Of a DNA stretch of 64,000 bases, positions 32,978 to 45,474 are shown one piece after another. The translations under genes and the position numbers were made by a program. Below the pieces are notes generated by a model, which was given only the letters and a program-made list of their open reading frames with translations, ran no database searches and was not told the origin of the DNA. Position 1 is the first letter of the stretch. Every line of letters begins with the position of its first letter. Source of the stretch: Micrasema longulum (taxonomy: Eukaryota > Arthropoda > Insecta > Trichoptera > Brachycentridae). The DNA is taken from positions 103,206-167,205 of the forward strand of contig JAGVSM010000491.1 in the NCBI GenBank assembly GCA_022494885.1. The letters run 5' to 3'.

Positions 32978-34335
32978 CTATAGTATTTGAATATTGTAAA
33001 GGGATAGCGCAGCATGAGGAATTATTATTTGCAAAAACGGAAAAAGATTTGCAATGTCGGCACCATTGGTTGCTCGTCCGTCATTGAGGAACATAATTGA
33101 CGGTATATGGTGATCGCTACGCTTATCCGAAACAAATCTCCAAAACTTTTTCGGGTCATCGTTTATCATCTGCTCAGTATTACTAATAAAGACACTGTAA
33201 CAGATTCTTGTCTCTGCTTTTACCATTTCTCTCAATTGGGAAAATATTTGGTAATTTATTAGGTTGCCAGTTGATTTATATAATTTGTGATTTCTTTTTT
33301 TTTCAAATATTAAGTTTTTTAAATACGGACTGAACCATTTTGGAAACTTTGGTCGGATAAAGTTAGCTTTGGGGATGAACATATTTATTGCTTCATTCAA
33401 ACATTCGTTAAAGTTAATTACAGCCTCATTAATATCAGTATAAGAAAAAATAGTGCTCCAGTCATAGGACAAGAAATATAAGTTTAACCCATCATAATCA
33501 CCTTTATCAAACTTGTAATGCGCATTATCGTTAGGCTTAAGTGAGTCAATATTAAAGGCATGCGTAACATTAAAATCAAGTGGTGGGTGATACTTGTCGA
33601 TGGGCAACAAAGGATCAATAGATTCTAATACAGAAATGTTAGGTATAGTACTGAAAATCAAATCTAGACAGTATCCTGAACAATTTTTTACAAAATTTAA
33701 TTGATACATGTTCATGTACGCAAATGAATTTACTACCACCGCTGTTTGAGGGGTATTGGGGCTTTGTGTTTTAACTCCACTTCCATCATTAATCCAAGAT
33801 ACTTTAGGCAAATTATAATCTCCACATATCAGCACAGAAGCTGCATCAGTGGAAACTCGCTCTACCAATTCTGTGTGGGCCTTGTAAGTATCAATAGACG
33901 AAGAAGGTGGAATATAAACACAAACAATAATCATTTTTTTGGAACCAACTGAAACACATAATATAATTTGATCTGCAATATTGCTAGAAGACTCAACGGT
34001 GTAACAAGAATACAATTTATTTACACATATCATGACACCACCGCCTCGTCTTTTGTTTGAAGATACTGAACGATCGCAACGAAATATATTATACTCAGCT
34101 AGTCCTAGTTCGGTTGACATGATATTGTCAGATAGCCAGGTTTCCGTAAAAATAGAAAATCGTATTTACATCCTGTAGAAAGATTACATCTCAAGGTATT
34201 TAACTTAGTGTTTATGCCTCGAATGTTTTGATAGTAAATAGAGAAACTACGTTCGAGATTCCGACGTTTTAACTTTGGACTAAAAAATTGATCCGTGACA
34301 ATTCTTTTGTTTCGGCAGATTGACGGGCAGGACAA
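32978..34335 (-). pseudogene. LINE ORF2 endonuclease domain, frameshifted
   Basis: The N-terminus reads FSIYYQNIRGINTKLNTL in one frame. It switches near 34130, inside the TETWL block that follows the catalytic-Glu region, to the frame containing DRSVSSNKRRGGGVMICV, IIVCVYIPPSS, VLICGDYNLPKVSW and SDHHIPSIMF. These are the conserved blocks of the APE-type endonuclease of Jockey/CR1 elements and the linker into the RT. A second shift occurs near 33030. Confidence 0.85.
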
Positions 34336-34913
34336 TCTCTAGTTCCCGTTACGTGGGTGGCGGGTTTCTTAAAGAATTTGCACGTGGCACATATCGGAGA
34401 CTTGTCAGGGTTGGGGCAGGCATCACGGTTATGTCCGAGTTTGGCACAGTGGGAACAAGTAGGTGAGTCAGCAGTGCATCGAGATGCTATGTGGCCATAA
34501 AGTTGGCAATGACCGCATCTCAAGTAATCGACCCAGTCTCTGACTTTGTGTAGCTCCCAATCAATGGCCAACTTGGAGAAAGAAATTAAAGAATGTCGCA
34601 CAGAGGGAGGAACTCTAAATATAAATGTACATGTCCCTGTTCGAGGGCCAGATTTATGTGACATTATGACTTGTTTCTTTAGATCCTCGAGCGGTATACC
34701 TGTCTCATCATGAGTCTGCAGATGTATCGCATTAATGACGTCATCGGGTGAGGTGTTTTGTTCCAATCCATGGATGGCAATGCGTGGGAGCCTATAAGTC
34801 GCCACTGTTGCTTTTAATCCAGCACCAGATATTTCAGGGTTATTAGCAAGCTTTAAAGCTTCTCCGTGAGAACTTGGGTGAATGACTATTCCCCCACTTT
34901 TAATTTGCTTCAC
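34269..34913 (-). CDS. LINE ORF1, Gag-like zinc-knuckle protein
   Basis: 214 codons, open from the Met at 34913, with an RRM-like N-terminal half (LPRIAIHGLEQNTSPDDVIN; CTFIFRVPPSVRHSLI). Two canonical CCHC knuckles follow (CGHCQLYGHIASRC and CSHCAKLGHNRDAC), then a third Cys/His cluster (CATCKFF...HVTGTRDC). This is the nucleic-acid-binding ORF1p of Jockey-type LINEs, which coats the element's RNA. The frame may be truncated at its start. It overlaps the beginning of the endonuclease frame by about 65 bases. Confidence 0.82.
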   Translation of the reverse strand: MKQIKSGGIVIHPSSHGEALKLANNPEISGAGLKATVATYRLPRIAIHGLEQNTSPDDVINAIHLQTHDETGIPLEDLKKQVIMSHKSGPRTGTCTFIFRVPPSVRHSLISFSKLAIDWELHKVRDWVDYLRCGHCQLYGHIASRCTADSPTCSHCAKLGHNRDACPNPDKSPICATCKFFKKPATHVTGTRDCPARQSAETKELSRINFLVQS

Positions 34914-34983
34914 TCCTGTTATTTTAACACCTATTTCAGTAGGATTAAGTGCGATTATGTTAATTCAAAATGGACATATTTTT

Positions 34984-35075
34984 ATTGATCATCATCATTC
35001 CCTCTCCTCACATAATGGTGCATAGGGCACTGCATTGGTACATCAATTGCAGCGTATCTTGATAAAAAAATAAAG
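34984..35075 (-). mobile_element. SINE (family A) 3' part
   Basis: Plus-strand blocks TGGTGCATAGGGCACTGCAT and ATTGCAGCGTATCTTGAT, the distal body of family A. It abuts the 5' end of the LINE. Confidence 0.6.
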
Positions 35076-35109
35076 TACAGTGCGTCTAATTCATGATTAA
35101 ACCTACTCC

Positions 35110-35225
35110 TCCACACTCCGTTTTGGTTGACTTCACTAACTATATCTTCCTTTCCACTGTACCCCAACTTGATTCCCAATTTCTAATAGTGAGTTATTTA
35201 TAACTTGTTGAAAATGGCCCCAAAA
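35110..35225 (-). mobile_element. SINE (family B) fragment
   Basis: The plus strand carries CCCAACTTGATTCCCAATTTCTAATAGTGAGTT in short shared blocks and ends TTGAAAATGGCCCC. These match the body seen at 18458 and 19288, in the opposite orientation on the plus strand. Confidence 0.5.
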
Positions 35226-35368
35226 AATTTATATTTTGGTTTATAAGAACGCAAATATTTCTTTTTCCATTAAGAAAAAAAAAGTCTTAAGTTTGGCCAT
35301 GTCAAAAGCAGACAGAACCGAAGGACAAGATGTATAAAAATGTGGAAGAAATGTATGCCAGGTCCCCG

Positions 35369-35592
35369 ATTACAATGGAAATTTAACATTTATCTTCAAT
35401 TTTATCTACAAAGTAAAATTGAGTTTTTTGTATGAAAAACAGAATATGCGTACAATTTTTTCTTCTAAACGTAGTCAATTATAGGTTAGCGACGAATATA
35501 CTTTATGCAAATATGCTCATTTTCGTACACAAATATCAATTTTTCTGTACGGACAGTCGAAGAAAACTGTTAACTTCCCATTGTAATCGGGA
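35369..35592. mobile_element. MITE with ~60-bp inverted ends, copy 1
   Basis: CCCGATTACAATGGAAATTT at the left end is the inverted counterpart of the right end (TCCCATTGTAATCGGG). A second copy of the same element lies at 59247-59506. Non-coding; superfamily unassigned. Confidence 0.65.
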
Positions 35593-35599
35593 CTCTGGA

Positions 35600-38500
35600 T
35601 GGACGTGTGTGGCGGTCCGCCTTCTCTGTCTACCCTTTCGGGGAAATGGCGTGATGGTAGTAGTAGTAGTCAATTTACAGGTAACAGGAATAATAAACAT
35701 AATACTGGTATAATAATTTTAATACTGTTTTTACAGTGGATAAAATAATATAATTATAAATAAATGTTTTTTTTAAAATTTAATCAGAGACCAAATCATA
35801 ATAACCACAACCAACCAACCAACTGACCGAGTTTAACTCAAAATCACGTTGTTTGAACGTTAACCGAATAGTTTTACTTTTATTTAACTTTAGTTTACTA
35901 GGAGTTCATAAGACGAAATGGGCGGTAAGCGGTAAGTAGAACTGGGGTGTGCTTTCTACAATGCGCAATGGGCTGAAAGAGGCCAATTGCCACAAGGGAG
36001 CGGCCGGTGCTACCAGGATAGCAGAAAGTGTGAGGGGTAATGTAACTAATAAATGGCGTGGCGGTTTTATACAAAAATCATTACGAAGTAGGTATCTAAA
36101 GGCAATGCAGTGTTGATAAAAAATGAAAAAACCCAACTAGATTCTCATTGTTTTCGTAAAAAATCTAATTAAATTATGTGGGGATAAAATTATATTTTCA
36201 TTTTCAATTACTATATTAAAGGATCAATTAAATCTGGTTTTTAATAATATACTTTTAACTCAATGTTTACATTATTTTCCTACTATTTTCAATTTCGTAT
36301 ATTCGTCATTCAGAAGAGGCCAATCCACATTTCCTCAGCTCTTTTATCTGTTGACTTTTGAATGCTAAAAATGAACTCACTTTATGATTTTAACTTTAAA
36401 TTTCAACTGGATTTAGGCAATACAACTTCTTCTTTAGTTTTTATCAAAATTTTACTATAATTGATTACAAAAATAACAGAGACACAAAGCGAGGTGGCTT
36501 TGCACTGGTATGGGTATAGATTTTATTAGTTTTTTTTTTTTTTTGTAATTATATCCAAAAATAGATTCTGAGTACATGCAATATTGTATATTATAAGTGT
36601 TGAACAAAATTTTAGTTATATGTTGAATTTTAAGGAAATTCATATTTTACCGTTGTTGGCTATTTTAATATCTCTTTGTTTCTAGCTATCTTACATATGT
36701 GGAAGTTATACATAGACATGTTGTACATAAATATTACAGTGTCTATATACATTAATTTTATAATTAATATTATATTACAGCATAAATGCATAACATTTCT
36801 CTACATTAAATATTTTTAAGTTCTGTGTGTGCATTCTGCATACTGTGTGATTTATTACTACTATATATTATGCAGATATATGTTACATGAAAATTAAAGA
36901 AAGTATGAGGAGAGGTGTATTCTAGTTTGTTGGTTTTATAGATAGATATTGCAAACAGAAAGGTTTGGTGCATATGTGTCTAAATATTTGTTCTAATGTA
37001 TAAAAAATAAATAGTTTTCCATATTCACACAACTTATAGTCTACGCAAGATATAAATACGTATGAAATTATAATACTACATTTTTAATTAGTAGATTTCT
37101 GTCTTTATGGTCTGTATTTATATGGAAAGTGTTTCTGATGCTAACAAACATAACAAACTACCTCTGACGCAGCGAGATTTTGCACAAAATGAAGTCTTAT
37201 TGTCATAATCAACCATACTTAACCACTATGTCAACACATTGTTTTTCATTTTATACTCTACATTACTTTTTATACTAAAGTCCGAGGAGGAATAAGGGCG
37301 CAGGCCGGGCCGTTATAACAAAAAACATTGAAGTCCTATAGTTATTTGATAATCCATACTTAAAATGTTTTTTTCTTAAATATTCTTATCAAAAGCTTAT
37401 AAATCCAAAAAAACAGCAATAAATTGTGTTTTTACTTGGAGAGATACATTCGAAACTATTTAACAACTTCAAACGGCTCTTCTGAACAATTTACCAAATG
37501 TTACTTCCAGCATTTCAGCTTTAAAATAAAGATATTAATGTTAAAAAATAATAAATAAAAAGATACAAAACCATGGAAGTAGAGTTATTCTATTTTTGGG
37601 AAGTTCTTTTGTGCCAACTAAACCAACGATAAATCGGCTTTGGTCCAGGGACCAGGAATTGATCCTAAGATCTCTTAAATGGTAAGTAAAAATAAGTCAC
37701 TTCCAAAAATTGTATTTATTGTAAAAAAATAGGCAAACGGGTCAAATACATTATTGTGTAGAACTATAGAAATTATATTAAAATTGTTGAGGCAGACTTA
37801 GAATCGACCAAGTGAACTCCATGTCCTGTGGAGAGGGTGCAAAGTCTTGAATGGTTAAGGCACATGTGAACATCACCTCATTTCATTTTGGTCTAATGTT
37901 TCTCATCTCCAACTAAGTTGTAAATAATCTAAAATAAAAAAAAACAAATTTATATGAATAAAACTGTACTTGTACTGTTATAAAACTGGTGAGAATATTT
38001 GTCCAAAAAATATACTATTCAGTACCATATGACTAAAAAATAAATAACCTCAAAATGAAACAATGATTATGTACAAAAATATCAAATAGTTTGATGAAAA
38101 CAAAACATAGGTGCCCAGTAGACACATTTAAAAATAAATTCGATCAATAAACAAACCAGTTAGTACAAAATATTGTATTTCTGTAAAAACAATTTTTACT
38201 TGCTTCTTGTTTGCAATATAGAATATTTAGTTTATGAATATTCACTTTATAAAAATGTAAAATGTACTTACCAACTTACAATAATTATCCAAGTAGACTT
38301 AAACGCTAAAAAAAGCTAATTATTCACCCAAATGTTATTTTATATAACCCATAACAATGCAAACGGACACTAGAATGAAGTTAGATGCTGATTGCATTTT
38401 CATTATGAATTAATGGCTGTTAAGTGTTGTGAGTACCGGTAGGTACTAGATAATTATGCAATTTAATCGTTTTTGTGTACGAATAAAATGACGTTGTTAA

Positions 38501-38735
38501 TGGTTATTTGAAGATGTCATGTAATTACATTTTTGAATTATTTTTCAAATTCGAACAAACTATCCATTAAACAAATAACATGGTATTGATCCTGCTTTAA
38601 ATTGTGTTAGAAGGAACACAAAATTATGTAGAGCCAGAAACCACGTCCGTCTGCGACCGCCAAACGGCCGGTATGAATGTAATAAAACCCAAATAAGACA
38701 TTGTTTAAATAGAATATTACAACTAGAATTATCGT
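35600..38735. other. Long AT-rich intergenic stretch with nothing recognisable
   Basis: No exon, RNA gene or repeat could be supported over about 3.1 kb. A few GC-richer patches (35930-36030, 37285-37310, 38635-38680) have no identifiable content. Confidence 0.5.
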
Positions 38736-38740
38736 ATTGA

Positions 38741-39392
38741 AAAAAAAAAATACAGTTCTATAAAAAATGGTTTTAACTAAACTATTTCAAATTTTTTAAT
38801 TTTTTTATGGTATTATTGATTGCATAATTTTACGTAGTAATAAAGGAAAAATTTATGTGATTTAAAATGCTTATATTTCTTTTCAAAAATAAAAAAATAA
38901 GATTCTGCCGCGGCCATCTCCTTTTTAAATGTATTATCTTCAAATCGTTTTAAAAAATTTTAGTTCAATACTTGGTCTTTATTGAGATCCCAGATTAATA
39001 AGCTTAGTCTAAATTTGAAATGGCGTAATCTGCCGGTCTAAAAGTAATTATATATAAATATACATATAAAATATTAAAAAAATACAGTTCTATAAAAAAA
39101 GGTTTTAACTAAACTATTTCAATATTTTCAATTTTTTTATGGTATTACTAATTGCATAATTTTACGTAGAAATAAAGGAAAAATTTACAAAAAATTACGT
39201 GATTTAAAGGCTTATATTTCTTTTCAAAAATAAAAAAATAAGATTCTGCCGCGGCCATCTCCTTTTTAAATGTATTATCTTCAAATCGTTTTAATAAATT
39301 TTAGTTCAATACTTAGTCTTTATTGAGATCCCAGATTAATAAGCTTAGTCTAAATTTGAAATGGCGTAATCTGCCAGTCTAAAAGTAATTAT
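38741..39392. repeat. Tandem duplication of ~0.32-kb unit
   Basis: Units 38741-39055 and 39074-39392 share AATACAGTTCTATAAAAAA, ATAAGATTCTGCCGCGGCCA, CCCAGATTAATAAGCTTAGT and GAAATGGCGTAATCTGCC, with few substitutions and small indels. Non-coding. Confidence 0.88.
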
Positions 39393-40089
39393 ATTTTAGT
39401 TATATAAAACTTTTAAGTACATTTCTTTATAGAAATACCTATAAAAAATATTGTTTTTATCTAATATATAACTTTAAATTTTTTTTTATTGCGCGATTTT
39501 TAACAAACATTCGTTTTAAAATGGTAAAATCGTATAATTTCCTAATTTTGCGCGCGTTTTACCAGACTGCCTTATTTTGCCTTTGTCATAAAAAGAAACC
39601 GATTCTACCAGGAGCTAAGAGAATGGAAGAGTAAAAATATCTTTCGCATGTTATGGGGTACAGGATATACAGAATGAATGTCAAAAAAGTAAGTTTGGGA
39701 TCCGTTTTTTGTTTTTAAGTTTTCAAACCATTTGGACATTAAAATAAACGTATAGATGTGAAGGAACATACCAAATATAAATAGCCTGTACTGTTTGTTT
39801 CGTATCATCTAAAATAATTTCCGATTTAAAAATATATATAGATAAAAAAATATTATTCAATGTTACAAATCTGCACATGTTATTATATGCATACATTCTG
39901 AACCTAACTACTATTTGTAATACGTTATACTTAAAACAACACAGTATTATATTATTTATTTATTTTCAACGGTCTTTAACAAATTTTATTTTTAAATTAT
40001 CATAAAACAAAATACAAAACACTTGTGTATGTTAACAAAATGAACAAAAAATTTAAATGTATTTATCAAAACTGTGGCAAACATAGGAA

Positions 40090-40390
40090 AAATTCATAAA
40101 CATTTAAACCAATGAAGAACTTCAGCCCTGCGAGAAATTGGATACAAAAATGTTTTCTTACACGCGGTAAAAATTAGAGCATTAAAGTATACGGCAAAGT
40201 TCCTTGAAAGTGTACGAAAAAAATATTTTAATAAAAACGAACTACGTCACTAGTTTATATGAATCAACCAATGATAAGAGAGTTGAGAGGAAGATTTCCG
40301 GTTTATTTACCGTCAACGGACCGGACCGATCGGCAGAACAGACCGAGAAGAAGCGGAACTTGAAACATCACACGCGAATTAATTTCAGAA
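40090..40390 (+). mobile_element. Inverted-repeat family, left half
   Basis: ACGCGGTAAAAATTAGAGCA, GAATCAACCAATGATAAGAG and AGATTTCCGGTTTATTTACC match the left half of the palindromic element at 62750-63260. The right half is not present here. Confidence 0.6.
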
Positions 40391-40582
40391 ACACAAAACT
40401 TTAAAAAAAATCATAGCGCTGATAATACTTTACATATTTTTTAAATATTTTTTAATTGGCTTAGTTCATTAGTCTATTTAGTAGTCATTCACCAGTTTAC
40501 CTATGTTTGACAACATTTTGCCTATGTTTTACCTATATTTTGACACAATGTGTAACATTCACCATTTTGCCTACGTTGCACA

Positions 40583-40690
40583 GTGCGTTAAGTAGCCACT
40601 TAAACCAGCCAATGACAGGTCATAAGCCCTGTAAATGCCTAGACGTCCATATTCCCTTCTCTAAAACGTTCTCCATCCCTGTTTTAATGT
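40583..40690 (+). repeat. Dispersed repeat copy
   Basis: Direct match to 22530-22640 (CCACTTAAACCAGCCAATGA, TAAGCCCTGTAAATGCCTAG). Confidence 0.55.
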
Positions 40691-40944
40691 GTTAATCTTA
40701 ACGACTCCCTAGAGGGTAAAATCCAGTATTTTATCTACAAACTCAAAATAGTGTATTTTATCTAGTTAAGCGCATTTTGATCATGTGTTTTATGCATGTA
40801 GATATAGTGCCTGCCTAAAATCTGTATAATTGTAAATACATACGAGTATTTTTTAATTTCCCAATATTACCTCAGTCTTCCTAGAAAACGGCCCAAAATA
40901 TGGAGTGTGAGTTAGATTTCAACATCCCAGACAGCCAGAACAGG

Positions 40945-41175
40945 GACCTTAGGGCCTTTTCACACATGCCACGCCAATCCACCCGGCCCAGTAATTTTCC
41001 GGGTACATCCTACAAACGCATACAAAATGTGTCAACGTTGAATATGATGTCCTATTTCGCTAACGTCCTTCTTCCACACAAAAACCTTGGGATTTTATTC
41101 GGCTTCGTGTCAGCGAATGAAATTCCGGAAAATCAGTCAAAACACATGTTTTTTTGTATGGATTTCGCTGACTGA
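40945..41175. mobile_element. Possible PIF/Harbinger-type MITE end
   Basis: TTAGGGCCTTTTCACACATG resembles the start of Harbinger-like MITEs (GGGCCTTTTCACAC...). The following GC-richer sequence differs from the flanks. The opposite terminus was not found. Confidence 0.3.
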
Positions 41176-41219
41176 TAGATACTAGATACGATCGTGTATA
41201 ATCTTTAGACACGATCTCT

Positions 41220-42135
41220 GTGGATCACTTGTTGAAGAAGATCAACAGATTTAAGAAAAAGATGAAGAATGGGACGAATGTTACATGTATTATGTAGATT
41301 AGATTTTTCTTAAATCCAACAACAAAAAGATAGGCAACAACGAATTTAAGCGAATTTGAGCGAACTCCCACGATAATGTGAACTAATCTAGGTTCTAGAA
41401 TACTCGCAAGTAGGTAATGCTTTATAGGTACCGTACCGAGAACACGATAACGAATTGACAAAGAATGTTGCTCGTTGCTCCATATTATTTTCTTTCAGTG
41501 CGAAATTGAAGCAAGTTGTTAATATTTCACTGCCGAATCTTAGCTATCAGAGATGGCCAACTTGTCCATGATTTAATTTTTTGAAATATATTTTTACAAT
41601 GTAATAATTTAACGGCGCCAAAAAAAATTTAAAATTCAAATGTTTAAAATTTCCACTTTTATTTTTACTTGTGACATTCTACTTTTTCCTAAGCTGTGGA
41701 TTTTTCTACTATGGTTGAACGGGTGTTTATGATTGACCGACTTATTAAATCAAATTTAATAATATGAACGATGATGACATAGGGACGTGTGTTTATAACG
41801 TGCTGAATTTTTTACTATTAAATTTTTGTATTGCGATTATGTCAAAGAAAACATTTTTTAAATACAGTTTCCGGTAGCATTTAACTTCCGCAAATTAGTT
41901 TTTTATAACGAGCATCAAAAATCAATAATGGCGTGCTTTTTCGTAGAGGGCGTTAGTAATGGGCGTAACTAAATATATTATGTTTAATTACAATACACGG
42001 TATGCTATTAATTGTGTGGTTTTGAACAACAAAACACGGCTTTCTTGTTCAAATTAAAAACGTATAGATTTTTTCGGAGTATTTTTTATGTAAATAATAA
42101 TAAAAATTCGAATTGACCTCTTTCTTTGCATCTCT
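41220..42135. other. AT-rich intergenic stretch
   Basis: No supported feature. Confidence 0.5.
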
Positions 42136-42139
42136 TCAA

Positions 42140-43320
42140 TCGGTATTCTCGGTATTCCACAAGGTCTGTACTGGGTCCTCTGCTTTTATTTATTTACTTC
42201 TAACTGGTGTATAAAGTTAGTGTTTTGCCGGTTTGTTTCTATGTAGAAATTTCTTCCTAGTAATAATATTCATCACTAATGGAGCAACGGAAATACACAG
42301 TATTCTCTTATTTATGTAGAAAGCCTATTGTCGGGGTCACCAGTTGTGTTGGTCACCAATTGTTTACTCTACTAGGTCTTTGTAAGTACGTCGACCAGCG
42401 TGTATACGCGACGCGGAGATGTTTTTATTCCTGCACTGCAGGCTAAAATGTGGTGTGGAAAATCGTCTGAAGTCCTACATCCAACATCTTACGCGTGGCC
42501 CTCTCTTTGCTATTCAAAAGATTGCTTCAAACTTTATAAATAAAAGAAAATCGGTACTTACATGAGTTTTGAACACTATTTATTAAACCGTGCTCCTTAA
42601 TTCAACCAAAGTCGGATGTCATGTTAATAGCGTCTGCGCTAACAATATTAGTTATGCAGATGATGTAGTATTATTGACTCCATCTATTAATAATATGAGA
42701 TTGTTGCTCAATATTTTCGAAAAATATGCAATTGATAACAACATGATATACAATGCCAAAAAGTCTGCCGTACTTATATTCAAACATAAGAGGTCATTTT
42801 CTGAATTCGTGCACCCATCATCACCTGTATTCCTGGACAAAAACAGTTTAACGGTAACTGCAAACGTCGAGTATCTAGGGCACATACTGACTGATGATTG
42901 TAAAGATGATCAGGACATAGAGAGACAGAGAAGAGCCATCAATGTCAGGGCCTCTATGCTAGCAAGATTCTTTCAGTGCAGTGATGAAGTGAAGAAAATC
43001 ATTTTTACATCGTGTTTAAAGTTCATGTATACAGCGGAACTATGGAACAATTATACGCAAACAGCATGGAATAAATTAAGAGTCACGTAAAATAATTCAT
43101 TCAGGCAATTATTCGGACTGCCTAGGCACTGCAGTGCCTCCGAAATGTTCACAGCTGGACGGCTAAACACCTTCGCTGCCAAAGAGCCTGGAGCCTATGG
43201 GAACGCCTGAAAAGTTCTAATAACACGCATCTCCAAGCCACTGCAGGGTGGATCCATTCACCGTTGTTCGAGCGATGGCGGGATATGCTAAGACCACCAT
43301 AAGTGCTTCACATATAAAAT
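42140..43320 (+). mobile_element. Degenerate LINE fragment (second RT type)
   Basis: GIPQG-like remnants appear near 42150 (then WVLCFYLF-type reading). An open stretch 42590-43090 has NISYADDVVLLTPSINNMRL, the RT catalytic block, then YNAKKSAVLIFKHK and VEYLGHILTDDCKDDQDIER. A decayed C-terminus follows (FRQLFGLPRHCSASEMF; RAWSLWERLKSSNNT) to about 43320. It belongs to a different LINE lineage from the Jockey-like copy. 5'-truncated and broken. Confidence 0.8.
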
Positions 43321-43388
43321 TTTGTTTTATTTTTATGTTTATATGGTTCAATTCGCTCTGCACTATGTAGCCATTTTACTGGAATAAA

Positions 43389-43412
43389 ATATATATATAT
43401 ATATATATATAT
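43389..43412. repeat. (AT)n microsatellite
   Basis: Twelve uninterrupted AT dinucleotides just 3' of the LINE fragment. Confidence 0.9.
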
Positions 43413-43499
43413 TTAAAAAAAACAAAGATAAAATGAACTAGATATGTTATGGAATATTTAACTAATAAAACTGAACACTGAAGTTAAGATTATATTAGT

Positions 43500-43701
43500 A
43501 TAGTCTACTATGCGGTTGACAATTATTTCGGAAGACGTATCTTGAATCTTGGTAGTAGGTGGCGGGCTGCAGAGGTAGAGAAGGAAAAGTGATCAGTGCG
43601 TCGGTGCTTTTATATGCTTACCTACGTCACTGATCCTCTATGTTGCCAACCTGTCGTGTTTGTTGTGTATGCTCAACGGTACCTATTTCTGAGACACAAC
43701 A
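43500..43701 (-). mobile_element. LTR fragment, second copy
   Basis: The minus strand starts TGTTGTGTCTCAG at 43701 and carries ATCAGTGACGTAGGTAAGCA, TATAAAAGCACCGACGCACT and GCAGCCCGCCACCTACTACC, matching 18713-18960. Internal retroelement genes are absent. Confidence 0.55.
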
Positions 43702-44072
43702 TTCATTTATTTATTTATTCATATAAAATAAAATCGCATCAGAACTGAAATGGTTTGTAAAAAAAAAATTGGCTTATGCATAGTCAAACACGAACAAATT
43801 AAAAGGATTAGGGATAAACTCCTTTAGTTTTGTTAAAAATCCAATTATGTGCCAACCCTGGCCTACAAATCCACATTGTATAGAAAAATTGAAGAAATAG
43901 TTGACAATTTTGCCACCGGTTTTATTCATTGATTTTATAATGGTGATGCCTCAATGATGCTATTGTTTAAACATAAACAGTTTTTTTCGCCCAAAAAGTA
44001 GTAATAAACCGTATGATAAGGGTGATAAAACCAAAAATAACATTTAATTACCAAGTGGGCAAAATTGTCAAC

Positions 44073-44485
44073 AAGTCTACAAAAACGTAGAACTAATATT
44101 GACTCCATATATATGTTCGGCATACTAAATGGTATAATCGATGTTCCATCATTACTGGGACAAGTAAAATTCAATATTCCGACTCGTAGATTGAGAAACA
44201 ATGAAGTACTGTTCATCGATCAACATAGAACAAACTATGGCCTAAATTCTCCAATGACCCGCCTTTGTCGTATTGTTAACTCAAGACAAGATCTGGACTT
44301 TTTTGGTTTAAGTTTACAACGATTTAAATGAGCACTAAATAAATAGTCCAGATCTTGTCTCGATGTCCCTTATGTTTGTCAATGCTTCTTTCTTTTTTTA
44401 AAAAATGTTTTAAACTATTCTTTTATTGTAATATTTAAACCTTATAAATTGTATACATGGACAATGTCCGTTAATAAATAAATAA
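44073..44485 (+). mobile_element. 5'-truncated copy of the Jockey-like LINE
   Basis: Reads the last 80-odd codons of ORF2 (QKRRTNIDSIYMFGILNG ... DLDFFGLSLQRFK). The peptide is identical to the 31.5-kb copy up to a CGA-to-TGA change that ends it at 44331. The 3' UTR (ATAAATAGTCCAGATCTTGT, CATGGACAATGTCCGTTAAT) and (AATA)n tail follow. Only a few base differences separate the copies, so the insertion is recent. Confidence 0.92.
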
Positions 44486-44489
44486 AGTG

Positions 44490-45470
44490 GAGATAATTTT
44501 TCCCAGCATGTTTTGTCTTCTAAAATTGCATAAATAAAAGAAAAGCAAACGTTTTGTATTTGTAAAAATGCTCAGAATAATTAGTATCACTATTCAACAA
44601 AATGGATAAGAGTAGTCCCATACAAAAAAAAAAATGATATTGTAAAAGTTTGTTGAAACTGGGCAAAATTGTCACATTTGACGGTGCCTATATAGATTGA
44701 AACAATGTCTATCAATCAAGAAACAATCAGACAAATTTTCACACTATGCATTACATATTACATTAAAATGTCGTTTTTTTTAATCACGTTAAAAATATTA
44801 AAAAGCGAAATTGAGCTCACCCACCTAAATGGAATTTCAAAGGTGTTTTAGATTAGTTCTTTTTTCATTAAAAACGATTTTAGGGATCCTTGTGGACTTA
44901 ATGTTCATTAAATGCAATAATGTTTTAGTACATTTGGTAAAGATTATCGCTTTTTCCAGGTTTACTTTTTATCTCATTATTCATCTCTTTTGGTCGGATT
45001 TTATCTGGTGGAGACACCTATATTAATTTTATTCGTTTTATTTTTGGTTGTCTACCTCTGAATTAAATTGGCTAAACGGGGTCAACCTAGTCGAGTAGGC
45101 TATCTTCCTATATCTATTATGTTGCTACATAATATTACATTTTCAACATTACCTGCCGTAAAAAGTTGAACTCAATTTCGTTTACAGAGTAAAAAAAATA
45201 CAAGTATTTCCTCACTGGAGATTTTTTTTAAATTCATTTTACTTTTTCTCTCGCTATGAGTTGTAGTCGAACATTTCGTTTCGTGATCAACTGCTGTTAT
45301 GTGCATTACGTTCGTGTGTTTTATTATTGTATTAGATACTTACTTCACGAAAGATAATTCTTAATTAGTAATACAAAAATACATTACGAAATTAAGATAA
45401 ATAATCACATCGTGATCACGTTCAAAATTCCGCCTGAAAGTAAGTACCTACACTACCTACTCGTATACTA
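44490..45470. other. AT-rich intergenic stretch
   Basis: No supported feature. Confidence 0.45.
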
Positions 45471-45474
45471 TTGA

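Larger units (their letters stand above)
31306..34975 (-). mobile_element. Nearly full-length Jockey-like LINE
   Basis: A 3.7-kb element with, in order, ORF1 with zinc knuckles, an apurinic-type endonuclease, a reverse transcriptase, a short 3' UTR and a (TAAA)n tail. The ORF2 frame is broken by at least two frameshifts, so this copy is defective. A second copy of its last ~410 bp, 5'-truncated and almost identical, lies on the plus strand at 44073-44485. Three CCHC knuckles in ORF1 and the FADD RT motif fit the Jockey superfamily. Confidence 0.88.
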
